In this document: piece by piece, positions 35,734 to 44,194 of the stretch
Position numbering within the stretch: position 1 is the first letter of the stretch
Layout of the letters: every line of letters starts with the position of its first letter
DNA from: Rhizobium sp. BK376
GTDB lineage: Bacteria > Pseudomonadota > Alphaproteobacteria > Rhizobiales > Rhizobiaceae
Direction of reading: 5' to 3'
Assembly: GCF_004341625.1 (NCBI RefSeq)
Contig: NZ_SLZG01000001.1
Location: 744,001 to 808,000, forward strand
Length of the DNA: 64,000 bases
Notes under the pieces: generated by a model
Database searches by the model: none
What the model saw: only the letters and a program-made list of their open reading frames with translations
What the model was told of the DNA's origin: nothing
Translations under genes and position numbers: made by a program

Positions 35734-37233
35734 ATGAAAAAACTTCGCTCAACCATGAGTTTGACAGACTTCGTTTCGGCGCTGGAAGAGTGGAAGACTA
35801 TCTGGCGTCGAAAAGGGGGGAGACGTAACGTTGCCCATCGACGTCATGCCCGCAATCTGATCAGAAAACATACCCAGCTTTACAAGAAAGCAACGGGCCA
35901 TGTCGATTTGCCTCGGCTTGACCGTAGCTTCGGGGATGAACACGCGTGGCTCGAAACCCCGCCGGAGCGCACGATGCTCTTGATCGCGCCGCCCGGTTCG
36001 AACGATGACAGCGATGATGGTTTCTCCGACTCACAGATGCGACGGCGGGTACGCCGTCTCGTCAAAGAGAACCTTAGCGCCGGTTCGTCAACCGTGCTCG
36101 ATCTCGTCAACGCCGGAAACGCGAAGAACAAGCGATTGCCCTCCGTCGCCGTAGCCGCGAATCGCAAATCTGGCATGCGTGGCCTTTTTCTGGAAGCACT
36201 AGGGGCTGCCATCCTGCCCGAACTTTCTCTGGCCGATGTAGAAGCACTGGAAGCTTCAGGTGCGGTAGTCCTTGAAAATACATTGATCTCGCTGACTGAT
36301 CCGGTGGAGGAAATCTCGTCCGACAGCAAAAACGGCTGGCATCTTCCGGTCATCAACGTCGCGGCAGCGCGGGAGAAAAAGCTGAACGGCTCTGGCGCGA
36401 TCATCGGCATACTCGACACAGGTATCGACGCGTCGCATCCCGAATTCAAGGGCAAGAAAATCGATTTCCGCGCCTTCGAACCCAATGGTTCCCCATCGCG
36501 CTTCGTTTCACAACCGCTCGACTTCCATTCGCACGGCACGCACGTCTCGGCCATCTGTGCTGGCGCGACTGTCGGGGTCGCCCCCGATGCGGAGATCGCG
36601 GTCGCCGCAGTTCTGACTAAGCGCGATGCGCAGGGACGAATGTGCGGCTACACCAACCAGATCGTTGCCGGCATCAACTGGTTGGCTCGTCAGGCTGGCA
36701 GCAGGGGCTCTGGCGTCGACATCATCAATGCCTCGCTCGGAGGCAGCAATATCGAACGGAAATACTATTCGGTCTACAACGTCTACCGATCCCGCGGTCT
36801 GCTAACCATTGCCGCGATCGGCAACGATGGCCATATGGGGATCGGCTATCACGGTTCGCCCGGGAAGTTCAACTGCGTGATCGGCGTCGGCGCCTCCGAC
36901 GTGAACCACCACGTCGCACCCTTCAGCGCTTGGGGACCTAGCTACGGCAACACGACGATTAGCGCCTTCAAGCCTGATCTCGTCGCACCCGGCGTCAATA
37001 TTCACAGCGCCCTGCCGAATGCGCTTTACGGACCGATGAGCGGCACGTCCCAAGCCTGTCCACAGGTCTCCGGCGCTGCGGCGCTGCTCATCCAGCAGGA
37101 TCCCTCTTTGCGCCGAAACGCCGACAGGCTCGCAAACAGATTGTTGGCTTTAACTTGCGTTTTACCATCCAGCCCGCATAATGCCGATGTGCGCCGCTTC
37201 GGCTACGGGCGGCTGGATCTTGCCAGTATTTAG
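35734..37233 (+). CDS. Intracellular subtilisin-like serine protease (S8)
   Basis: A 499-residue S8 peptidase from ATG 35734 (MKKLRSTMSLTDFVSALEEWKTIWRR). The catalytic triad is D228 (GILDTGIDASHPEF), H267 (HSHGTHVSAICAG) and S439 (MSGTSQACPQVSG), with the oxyanion Asn at N364 (AIGNDGH). The roughly 200 residues before the domain hold a highly charged N-terminus without signal peptide, so it is probably cytosolic, and a region (GMRGLFLEALGAAILPELSLADVEALEASGAVVLEN) resembling a subtilisin propeptide. It is followed 39 bases later by a small gene on the same strand. Role unknown; accessory gene with lower GC than neighbours by eye. Confidence 0.88.
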   Translation: MKKLRSTMSLTDFVSALEEWKTIWRRKGGRRNVAHRRHARNLIRKHTQLYKKATGHVDLPRLDRSFGDEHAWLETPPERTMLLIAPPGSNDDSDDGFSDSQMRRRVRRLVKENLSAGSSTVLDLVNAGNAKNKRLPSVAVAANRKSGMRGLFLEALGAAILPELSLADVEALEASGAVVLENTLISLTDPVEEISSDSKNGWHLPVINVAAAREKKLNGSGAIIGILDTGIDASHPEFKGKKIDFRAFEPNGSPSRFVSQPLDFHSHGTHVSAICAGATVGVAPDAEIAVAAVLTKRDAQGRMCGYTNQIVAGINWLARQAGSRGSGVDIINASLGGSNIERKYYSVYNVYRSRGLLTIAAIGNDGHMGIGYHGSPGKFNCVIGVGASDVNHHVAPFSAWGPSYGNTTISAFKPDLVAPGVNIHSALPNALYGPMSGTSQACPQVSGAAALLIQQDPSLRRNADRLANRLLALTCVLPSSPHNADVRRFGYGRLDLASI

Positions 37234-37272
37234 CGTAAAGGCTAAATTAGATCCTTTGAAAGGACTTTGAAA

Positions 37273-37635
37273 ATGCTCAGTCCAGAGGTCAGGCAGGTTG
37301 TTGAGGAGTCGAGACCGACGGAGGACGTCGCGTTCCTCGTCTCGATCGAATCGGATGACGCGCTCGCACGCGCCGCCCGCATTTCGGATATGGTCGTGCG
37401 TAACGATTTCCTCGACGGCGAATTTCACCAGATGAAGCAGCCATTTGTCGCGAGTCTGGCCAAATATGAGGATGACGGAATGCGCATCATCGACGAACTC
37501 GATGGAACGCCGCAGCTTATAGTCGCCGCTCCTGCGAAGATTTGGCGCAGGATGATCCGCGAAGACATCGCGATGCTTTCCGATCCACGGCTTGAGCTCT
37601 GCCTGAACGAGGCGGATTGGCATCTGGAGGCTTGA
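37273..37635 (+). CDS. Hypothetical protein, partner of the subtilisin-like protease
   Basis: A 120-residue soluble protein starting MLSPEVRQVVEESRPTEDVAFLVSIESDDALARAARISDMVVR; ATG 37273 was chosen because AGGA lies eight bases upstream. The pattern of alternating strands and helices (AFLVSIES, DDALARAARI, GMRIIDELDGTPQLIVAAPAKIW, MIREDIAMLSDPRLELCLNE) is reminiscent of the small ferredoxin-like fold of subtilisin propeptides and I9-type inhibitors, but I cannot name a family. Its position directly after a protease lacking a signal peptide suggests an inhibitor, chaperone or substrate adaptor. This is inference from context. Confidence 0.65.
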   Translation: MLSPEVRQVVEESRPTEDVAFLVSIESDDALARAARISDMVVRNDFLDGEFHQMKQPFVASLAKYEDDGMRIIDELDGTPQLIVAAPAKIWRRMIREDIAMLSDPRLELCLNEADWHLEA

Positions 37636-37794
37636 GGCGCAGAGGGCTTGGCGCTCTGTCAGCCCCAAACATCATCTGGGCTTTTTCGCAACTGAGAGGA
37701 ACGGCTTTTAATTCCTTTGGGAAATGGAGTAGAGCAAAGTGCGAGCATCAGCCGGCTCGCGCTTTGACCCGTCACATACCTTCGAATATCCGCC

Positions 37795-39156
37795 ATGCCT
37801 CCTTCCTATCGTAAGTCCAAGCTCCTTCGTCGTTCCCGTGTCTTCCGGGGCTCGTTCAATCTCTGGAAACCGCGGCTCGTATTCTGGACGGGAGCGCTGG
37901 CGATCGGGGTGATCAGCGTCGGCTTTGCCAAGCTTGCGGATATGGCGCAGAAGGCATTTTCTGGTGTCACGACCTCGGGCGAATGGGGTTTTCTGCTGCC
38001 TGTCATCATCACGCCGCTCGGCTTCGTGCTGTCGGCATGGCTGGCGATGACGGTGTTTCCGAACTCGCAAGGGAGCGGCATTCCGCAGGCGATCGCGGCG
38101 CGGCATCTGCATGATGAAGGTGACCGGACGCGGCTTCTGTCGCTGCGCCTCGCCTTCGGCAAGATCGTCCTGACCATATTGGGTCTGCTTTGCGGCGCCT
38201 CGATCGGGCGTGAAGGGCCGACCGTCCAGGTCGGCGCATCCTTCATGCTGGCGGTCGCCCGTTTCGGAGGCATGGCGCAGGCACGTGGACTGATCCTGGC
38301 AGGTTCGGCAGCCGGCATTGCGGCCGCGTTCAACACGCCTCTCGCCGGCATCGTCTTTGCCATCGAGGAAATGAGCAGAACCTATGAATCGCGCGCCAAC
38401 GGGCTGGTTCTGACGGCCGTCATCCTCTCCGGCCTCGCAGCGCTTGGCCTCTCCGGCAGCTACAATTACTTCGGCACGGCGTCGGCAGCACCGGTGCATC
38501 TCGCCGATTGGGGTCTCGTCCTTGTTTGCGGGGTTGGCGGCGGCATGCTGGGCGCCGCCTTCAGCGGCTTTGCGCTACATTTCGGCATGCGAATACGTCG
38601 CTGGGCGCAACCACAGCCGCTGAAGCGCATGCTTCTGCTCGCCGGCGCCTGTGGCCTCGTGGTGGCAATGGTCGGCGTCGTTTCCGGCGGCAATACGTTC
38701 GGAACAGGTTATGAGCAGGCGCGCGGCGCCGTCGAGGGGCACGCCCTGCCCCTGCTCTTCTTCCTGGAAAAGCTGCTCGCCAGCTTCCTGTCGATGATAT
38801 CGGGCATCCCCGGCGGCATATTTGCGCCCTCGCTAGCCGTCGGCGCCGGCTTCGGCAGCACGGTCGGCTACTTCTTCGGGACCAGCATCGCCCTTGCGGC
38901 CATTCTCGGCATGGCCGGCTATTTCGCAGGCGTGGTCCAGGCGCCGATGACCGCCTTCGTCATCATCCTCGAAATGACTGGCGACCATCAGGCAGTCATC
39001 CCGATCATGGCGGTTTCGATGATCGGCTATGTCACCTCGCGCATCCTGTCGCGCGAGCCGCTCTATCACGGCCTGTCGCGCAACTTCATCGCCGCAGCGA
39101 TCCGGGCGCGGCGTGCGATGGAAAAGGGGCCGGCTGAGGGGCGCGCGGCGCACTGA
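37795..39156 (+). CDS. ClC-family chloride channel/antiporter
   Basis: A 453-residue ClC protein. All three selectivity signatures are present: GSGIP (93-97), GREGP (138-142, with gating E140) and GIFAP (341-345). The intracellular proton glutamate position falls at E191/E192 (FAIEEMSR), so a chloride/proton exchanger rather than a channel is likely. No C-terminal CBS domains, so it is the short bacterial form. It should sit in the inner membrane and help with acid tolerance or anion balance. It converges with the Rrf2 gene 44 bases after its stop. Confidence 0.94.
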   Translation: MPPSYRKSKLLRRSRVFRGSFNLWKPRLVFWTGALAIGVISVGFAKLADMAQKAFSGVTTSGEWGFLLPVIITPLGFVLSAWLAMTVFPNSQGSGIPQAIAARHLHDEGDRTRLLSLRLAFGKIVLTILGLLCGASIGREGPTVQVGASFMLAVARFGGMAQARGLILAGSAAGIAAAFNTPLAGIVFAIEEMSRTYESRANGLVLTAVILSGLAALGLSGSYNYFGTASAAPVHLADWGLVLVCGVGGGMLGAAFSGFALHFGMRIRRWAQPQPLKRMLLLAGACGLVVAMVGVVSGGNTFGTGYEQARGAVEGHALPLLFFLEKLLASFLSMISGIPGGIFAPSLAVGAGFGSTVGYFFGTSIALAAILGMAGYFAGVVQAPMTAFVIILEMTGDHQAVIPIMAVSMIGYVTSRILSREPLYHGLSRNFIAAAIRARRAMEKGPAEGRAAH

Positions 39157-39200
39157 CTGTCGCCCTTGATATCGGCATCTAAACAGGCTCGCCGGCCGGA

Positions 39201-39647
39201 TCAGGCAAGAAGCCTGGTGACCTGAGCGCTTTCGGGCTCGGAAACGGCATCGGCGATCGTGGTCGAAAACAGGACCCTGCGCGTCGCCTCAGCTACCTTG
39301 GCGAATACGTGGCGGATCTCGCAGTTCTGCTCGCCGTCGCAATCGTCGCACTGCCGGTAGGCCGTTATCGACAGGCAAGGCAATGGTGCGATCGGCCCGT
39401 CCATGATCCGCAGGACCTCGCCGAACGTGATCTCGTCAGGCGCTTTCAAAAGCAGATAACCGCCCTGCTTGCCGCGCCGGCTGGCGACGATGCCCTGATG
39501 TTTCAAGTCGAGGAGGATCTGCTCGAGGAACTTCTTCGGTATGTTCTGCTGAACGGCGATCTCGGAAATCATCTTCGGCTCGCCTCGTTCTGCCTGAGCC
39601 AAAGCCGAAAGCGCCCGCAGCGCATATTTTGCCTTCTGGGTGATCAT
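39201..39647 (-). CDS. Rrf2 family regulator with Fe-S-type cysteines
   Basis: A 148-residue winged-helix regulator. Start 39647 (MITQKAKYALRALSALAQAERGEPKMISEIAVQQNIPKKFLEQILLDLKHQGIV) is the normal Rrf2 N-terminus. The C-terminal cluster C91-x8-C100-x2-C103-x5-C109 (CLSITAYRQCDDCDGEQNC) could bind an iron-sulfur cluster, as in IscR, RirA and NsrR, although the spacing differs. Divergent from cysH-cysD-cysN across a long intergenic region, so it is a good candidate to control sulfate assimilation. Effector unknown. Confidence 0.85.
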   Translation of the reverse strand: MITQKAKYALRALSALAQAERGEPKMISEIAVQQNIPKKFLEQILLDLKHQGIVASRRGKQGGYLLLKAPDEITFGEVLRIMDGPIAPLPCLSITAYRQCDDCDGEQNCEIRHVFAKVAEATRRVLFSTTIADAVSEPESAQVTRLLA

Positions 39648-39867
39648 ATCGAACCGTCTACACACACGCACGATGCGACCTGGGCACCGTTCCGGAAATT
39701 TGCCTGTTCTCTATCGCACGTCCAGCATGAACGGAGTTTGAACGGGTATGAAAAGTCTTTGGAAGATAAGAGCTTTATTGCTGTTTCTCACCTTCGGATG
39801 ATTGCGCTCAAGTGTACGCCAAAAATTGCGATTTCGCATCTTTCCGGTCATCACTTCGGATTTCCAT

Positions 39868-39896
39868 TTGACAAGCAGCGTGTAACACTACTATTT
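39868..39896 (+). promoter_or_regulatory. Sigma-70-type promoter of the cysHDN operon
   Basis: TTGACA (39868-39873), a 17-base spacer and CTATTT (39891-39896) form a near-consensus promoter pointing at cysH. Transcription would begin around 39903, leaving a leader of about 210 bases before the cysH ATG. A small palindrome TCTATAGA overlaps the expected start. The opposing Rrf2 regulator gene begins 220 bases upstream, so repression could act here. Confidence 0.55.
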
Positions 39897-39929
39897 CTAT
39901 AGACATTGAAGCAAGACGCATTCATCGCG

Positions 39930-40016
39930 ATGGATGAGCGCTTGCCCTTCAAGCCCCAAACGCCCCGGATAATCGATTCCGGCGGCGGCTTTTCTGTTTG
40001 GGCGCCGGTTGAGTAG
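39930..40016 (+). CDS. Candidate short leader reading frame upstream of cysH
   Basis: A 28-codon frame (plus stop) lies inside the predicted cysH leader. The hairpin CCCAAAC (39955-39961) / GTTTGGG (39996-40002), with an inner CCGG pair at 39965 and 39979, falls inside it. The Shine-Dalgarno is weak. There are no cysteine codons, so classic amino-acid attenuation on cysteine is not evident. It might be a true leader peptide or only a short open frame; I could not check conservation. Confidence 0.25.
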   Translation: MDERLPFKPQTPRIIDSGGGFSVWAPVE

Positions 40017-40115
40017 AGATATTTGCTCCTCAGCCCGCTCTTTAGAAATCGCTTTTTCTGTCCGCAACCGCTCGCAGCTGCAATACTCCGGGCCAATATC
40101 AGGACAGGACTATCC

Positions 40116-40856
40116 ATGACTGCCATCAATCCAATTGAAGATGCCTCCTCGCTGAACGACCGGCTAGCAGCCCTCGACCTGGCCGGTAGGCTGTCGCTCG
40201 TCGCCAGCCTTGGCGTCCGCGCCGTCTTCACGACCTCGCTCGGGATCGAGGATCAGGTGATCACAGCCGAGATCGGCAACCATCGCCTCCCGATCGATAT
40301 CGCCACGCTCCAGACCGGCCGTCTTTTTCCCGAGACGCTGGCCCTGATCGACGAAACGGAAAATCAGTACGACATCCGTATCCAGCGCTATGAGCCCGAG
40401 AAGGCCGATATCGACGCCTATGCCGCTAAGTATGGCCTCAACGGCTTTTACGAAAGTGTCGAAGCCAGGCATGCCTGTTGTGGCGTGCGCAAGCTGAAGC
40501 CGCTTGCGCGGGCGCTCTCTGGGGCGACCATATGGATCACCGGCCTGCGCCGCGGCCAGTCCTCTAACCGTGCGGACACACCCTTTGCGGAATATGACGC
40601 TGAACGTCATCTCCTGAAGATCAATCCGCTTGCCGATTGGGACATCGACGCGATCAAGGCTTACGTCGCCGACAACAGTGTTCCGATCAACCCGCTGCAT
40701 GCCCGTGGCTACCCCTCGATCGGCTGCGAGCCCTGCACCCGAGCCGTCAAGCCGGGCGAGCCAGAGAGAGCCGGCCGCTGGTGGTGGGAGCAGGATGAAA
40801 AGCGCGAATGCGGACTGCACGTAGCCGAGGAAGCAGCCGCGGTGGCTGCGCAATAA
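40116..40856 (+). CDS. cysH: APS/PAPS reductase CysH (assimilatory, iron-sulfur type)
   Basis: A 246-residue reductase that makes sulfite from APS (or PAPS) with thioredoxin as donor. The conserved cysteine pairs C121-C122 (ACCGVRKLKP) and C204/C207 (GCEPCTRAV) mark the [4Fe-4S] adenylylsulfate-reductase type, and the catalytic ECGLH is at 231-235. ATG at 40116 was chosen, as AGGACAGGA stands upstream; the ORF could extend to 40023. It heads the sulfate assimilation operon followed by cysD and cysN, 109 bases ahead of cysD. Confidence 0.95.
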   Translation: MTAINPIEDASSLNDRLAALDLAGRLSLVASLGVRAVFTTSLGIEDQVITAEIGNHRLPIDIATLQTGRLFPETLALIDETENQYDIRIQRYEPEKADIDAYAAKYGLNGFYESVEARHACCGVRKLKPLARALSGATIWITGLRRGQSSNRADTPFAEYDAERHLLKINPLADWDIDAIKAYVADNSVPINPLHARGYPSIGCEPCTRAVKPGEPERAGRWWWEQDEKRECGLHVAEEAAAVAAQ

Positions 40857-40965
40857 CCGAATACTCGGTTTCCAGATCAACAGGCGGCCATCATCGCTCC
40901 CTGGAAGCCGGCACTGACATTCCTTGCGGGTAGCCGCGTAAACGATCGAAAGTCTGGAGTATTAC

Positions 40966-41919
40966 ATGCCCGATACCCGTCCGGATACGGAGCTCAGCAA
41001 TCCGCAGAGTGCCAAGCCGCCGCTTGATCCCCATCTGAAAGCGCTGGAAAACGAAGCGATCCATATTTTCCGTGAGGTCGCCGCGGAATTCGAGCGACCG
41101 GTCATGCTCTATTCGATCGGCAAGGACAGTTCGGTGCTGCTGCATCTGGCGCGCAAAGCCTTCTATCCCGGTCGCGTCCCTTTCCCACTGCTGCATGTGA
41201 ACACCGGCTGGAAATTCCGCGAGATGATCGCGTTTCGCGATGAAATCGCAAAGAAGTATGATCTCGACCTGATCGAGCACATCAATCCGCGTGGTGCTGC
41301 AGAAAACATTACGCCCTTTACGCATGGTTCGGCAGCCTTCACCGACATCATGAAGACGCAGAGCCTGCGCCAGGCGCTCGATGCCGGCCAGTTCGACGCG
41401 GCTTTCGGCGGCGCACGGCGCGACGAGGAAGCAAGCCGCGCCAAGGAGCGCATCTATTCGTTCCGCACGCCGGATCATCGCTGGGACCCGCGCAACCAGC
41501 GCCCCGAGCTTTGGGACATCTACAACGGCATGATCCGCAAGGGCGAAAGCGTTCGCGCCTTCCCGCTGTCCAACTGGACCGAGGTCGACATCTGGCGCTA
41601 CATCCAGGCCGAGGACATTCCGCTCGTGCCGCTCTACTACGCCAAGAAGCGGCCTTACGTGGAACGCGACGGGATGATGATCCTGGCGGAAGACCCGCGG
41701 CTTGAATTGCTGCCCGGCGAGGTCAAGCAGGAAGGCATGATCCGCTTCCGCACGCTCGGCGACTTCCCGCTGACGGGCGCCATTCCCTCCCAGGCAACAA
41801 CCCTCGAAGAGGTGATTGCCGAACTTGAAATTGCAACCGTGTCCGAACGCCAGGGACGCGCCATCGACCGCGACCAGTCCGGCTCCATGGAAAAGAAGAA
41901 GCGCGAAGGATATTTCTAA
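40966..41919 (+). CDS. cysD: Sulfate adenylyltransferase subunit 2 (CysD)
   Basis: A 317-residue ATP sulfurylase catalytic subunit that adenylates sulfate to APS, driven by GTP hydrolysis on CysN. The PP-loop is [14 protein letters not shown] (S50-K53-D54). Other family text is [19 protein letters not shown] and [22 protein letters not shown]. Full length. cysN starts one base after its stop, so the two are translationally coupled. Confidence 0.97.
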   Translation: MPDTRPDTELSNPQSAKPPLDPHLKALENEAIHIFREVAAEFERPVMLYSIGKDSSVLLHLARKAFYPGRVPFPLLHVNTGWKFREMIAFRDEIAKKYDLDLIEHINPRGAAENITPFTHGSAAFTDIMKTQSLRQALDAGQFDAAFGGARRDEEASRAKERIYSFRTPDHRWDPRNQRPELWDIYNGMIRKGESVRAFPLSNWTEVDIWRYIQAEDIPLVPLYYAKKRPYVERDGMMILAEDPRLELLPGEVKQEGMIRFRTLGDFPLTGAIPSQATTLEEVIAELEIATVSERQGRAIDRDQSGSMEKKKREGYF

Positions 41920-41920
41920 G

Positions 41921-43423
41921 ATGACCGCAGCAACATCAGTCAACGCCGTCGCCCTTCCCGTCGGAGAGCCTGCGGCCGCTGCCGAGCCGGCGAAGGCTCT
42001 GCGCGACTCCCGGCCGTTGCGCCTCATCACCTGCGGCAGCGTCGACGACGGAAAGTCGACCCTTATCGGTCGCCTGCTCTGGGACACCAAGGCTGTCAAG
42101 GAAGACCAAGCCGCGACGCTCAAGCGCGACTCGACAGGCAAGCAGAACGATCTTGGCCTGCCCGACTTCGCGCTGCTGCTCGACGGCCTGCAGGCGGAGC
42201 GCGAACAGGGCATCACCATCGATGTCGCCTATCGCTATTTCTCGACCGACAAGCGCTCCTTCATCGTCGCCGACACGCCCGGCCATGAGCAATATACCCG
42301 CAACATGGCGACCGGCGCCTCGACCGCCGATCTCGCCATCCTGCTCGTCGATGCCCGCGCCGGCATTCTGGAGCAGACGCGCCGCCATGCGACGATCGCA
42401 TCGCTGCTCGGCATCAAGCAGTTCGTGCTTGCGGTCAACAAGATCGACCTGACGAACTACGATCGCGCCGGCTTCGAGAAGATCACTCACGAATTCCGCG
42501 AATTCGCGCTCTCGCTCGGCGTCAAGCAGATCACCGCGATCCCGATGTCGGCGCTGAAGGGCGAGAACGTCGTCTATTCCGGCCAGGCGGCCATGCCCTG
42601 GTATACCGGCCCGACGCTGGTCGAGACGCTGGAACTGGCAACGACACGCTCGTCGCAGACGGTTGGTTTCCGCCTCTCCGTCCAGCGCGTATCGCGCCCG
42701 GGCGAAAGCTTCCGCGGCTATCAGGGCACGGTTGCCGGTGGCTCCGTCAAGCCCGGCGACAGCGTCATGATCCTGCCGTCGGGCATGGTCGCCAACGTCT
42801 CCAAGATCGTCACCTTCGATCTGGTGCGCAATGCAGCCGTTGCCGGCGACGCGATCACGCTCGTGCTTGACCGCCAGGTGGACGTGTCGCGCGGCGACAT
42901 GATCGTTTCGATCGACAGCCAGCCGCAGACCGGCCTGTCCTTCGATGCGCAGATCGTGGCATTGCAGCCTGAAGGTATCGAGGGCGGCAAGCGCTACTGG
43001 CTGAAGAGCGGTAGCCGCCGCCAGCGCGTGCAGGTCCAGCCCCTCGCCCAGCTTGAGTTAAAGACCGGCGCCTGGGCGCCGTCGCAGCGGCTCTACATGA
43101 ACGCGATCGGCAAGGTTCGCCTTTCCTTCGATGAAGCCGCGATCTTCGATCCCTACGAGCAGAACCGTTCGACGGGTGCGTTCATCCTGATCGACCCGGA
43201 CACCAACAACACGGTGGCTGGCGGCATGATCACTGCCAAGCGCTCGGAACTCGGCGGCCTGCACAATGGCGAAGCCCGCGTGATCCTCTCGCTGCCGGCC
43301 GATCTCGCCGACCAGATCATGGCTAGCGAACTCTTCGCTAGCCGCCGCCACGAAGCCGAAGTGCGCCGCATGACGGCAGCGGAAGCTGCCGACCTGTGGT
43401 CGAACGCGGCAAGCGATATCTGA
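41921..43423 (+). CDS. cysN: Sulfate adenylyltransferase subunit 1 (CysN), GTPase
   Basis: A 500-residue elongation-factor-like GTPase subunit that couples GTP hydrolysis to sulfate adenylation. The P-loop is GSVDDGKSTLIG (39-50), and the other G motifs are ADTPGHEQY and AVNKIDL. ATG at 41921 was chosen; a longer in-frame stretch inside cysD is not used. The protein ends after the EF-Tu-like domains, so it is the plain CysN type, not a CysNC fusion with APS kinase. That fits a pathway through an APS reductase. A perfect hairpin follows the stop. Confidence 0.96.
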   Translation: MTAATSVNAVALPVGEPAAAAEPAKALRDSRPLRLITCGSVDDGKSTLIGRLLWDTKAVKEDQAATLKRDSTGKQNDLGLPDFALLLDGLQAEREQGITIDVAYRYFSTDKRSFIVADTPGHEQYTRNMATGASTADLAILLVDARAGILEQTRRHATIASLLGIKQFVLAVNKIDLTNYDRAGFEKITHEFREFALSLGVKQITAIPMSALKGENVVYSGQAAMPWYTGPTLVETLELATTRSSQTVGFRLSVQRVSRPGESFRGYQGTVAGGSVKPGDSVMILPSGMVANVSKIVTFDLVRNAAVAGDAITLVLDRQVDVSRGDMIVSIDSQPQTGLSFDAQIVALQPEGIEGGKRYWLKSGSRRQRVQVQPLAQLELKTGAWAPSQRLYMNAIGKVRLSFDEAAIFDPYEQNRSTGAFILIDPDTNNTVAGGMITAKRSELGGLHNGEARVILSLPADLADQIMASELFASRRHEAEVRRMTAAEAADLWSNAASDI

Positions 43424-43442
43424 AAACTGCCAGATACAAGAC

Positions 43443-43475
43443 ATGAGAAAGGGGCCAAACTGGCCCCTTTCTCAT
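43443..43475. terminator. Bidirectional terminator after cysN
   Basis: A perfect inverted repeat with 15-base arms (43443-43457 and 43461-43475) and a three-base loop, centred on GGGGCCA-AAC-TGGCCCC. Short A/T runs flank the GC-rich core on both sides. It sits between the convergent cysN and SRPBCC genes, so it can serve both. Confidence 0.8.
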
Positions 43476-43503
43476 AGGCAATCAATAAGGCCAACCCAGC
43501 GCC

Positions 43504-43947
43504 CTATTGGTTGATTTCCGGTTCGACGAGCCGTGCCAGGTTTTTCAGCGACTCCTGCCAGCCGAGATAGCAGGCCTCGGCAGGAATGAGATCGGGGACG
43601 CCGGCCTGCGTGATGTTCACCTCGGTGCCAACAGAGACCTTCTTCAGGATGACGGTGACTTCCATTTCGCCGGGCAGATTCGGGTCGTCGAACACATCCG
43701 TGTAGCGCAGGCGCTCGCCTGGGACGAGTTCCTTGTATTCGCCGCCGAATGCGTGACTTCCGCCCGTCGTAAAGTTGCGGAAGGACATCCTGAACTTGCC
43801 GCCGACGGCTGCTTCCAGATTATGCACGGTGCAGACAAAGCCGTTCGGGGGAAGCCACTTCGCAAGCGCGTCCGCCTCGATGAATGCGCGATAGACCTTC
43901 TCCGGGCTTGTTGCCAGAACCCGATGCAAACGTATGGTACTCGGCAT
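43504..43947 (-). CDS. SRPBCC (AHSA1-like) ligand-binding-fold protein
   Basis: A 147-residue START/SRPBCC protein. The text IRLHRVLATSPEKVYRAFIEADALAKWLPPNGFVCTVHNLEAAVGGKFRMSF, then YKELVPGERLRYTDVFDD, is typical of the AHSA1/polyketide-cyclase-like family. Start 43947 was chosen because AAGGA lies eight bases upstream; 43953 is too close to it. Function is unknown; related proteins bind hydrophobic ligands or are linked to ArsR regulators, none of which is adjacent here. Confidence 0.88.
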   Translation of the reverse strand: MPSTIRLHRVLATSPEKVYRAFIEADALAKWLPPNGFVCTVHNLEAAVGGKFRMSFRNFTTGGSHAFGGEYKELVPGERLRYTDVFDDPNLPGEMEVTVILKKVSVGTEVNITQAGVPDLIPAEACYLGWQESLKNLARLVEPEINQ

Positions 43948-44141
43948 GGTCATGATCCTTCTGAGTTGGTGGAGTAGACGCACCTAGGACGAAAGCGATT
44001 CAGACAATCCGACATCGGGTCCATCTATTTGTCGCACACGGTACCTTTTCAACGAGATGGCTGTCTATCGGTGAGGGCTATGACACAACTTTGGGCGGCC
44101 ACAGATGACGCCCTGCCTCCGACATATGGGCGGAGCCAAAT

Positions 44142-44172
44142 AAAAAAGGGCCAGCCCAAGGCCGACCCTTTT
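44142..44172 (-). terminator. Terminator of the BASS transporter transcript
   Basis: On the minus strand a GC-rich stem (AAAAGGGTCGGCC pairing with GGCTGGCCCTTTT, including G-T pairs) is followed by a T run. It lies 23 bases after the transporter stop at 44195, where its transcript should end. Confidence 0.7.
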
Positions 44173-44194
44173 CCTTTTCCGGAGCTTGAACGAC

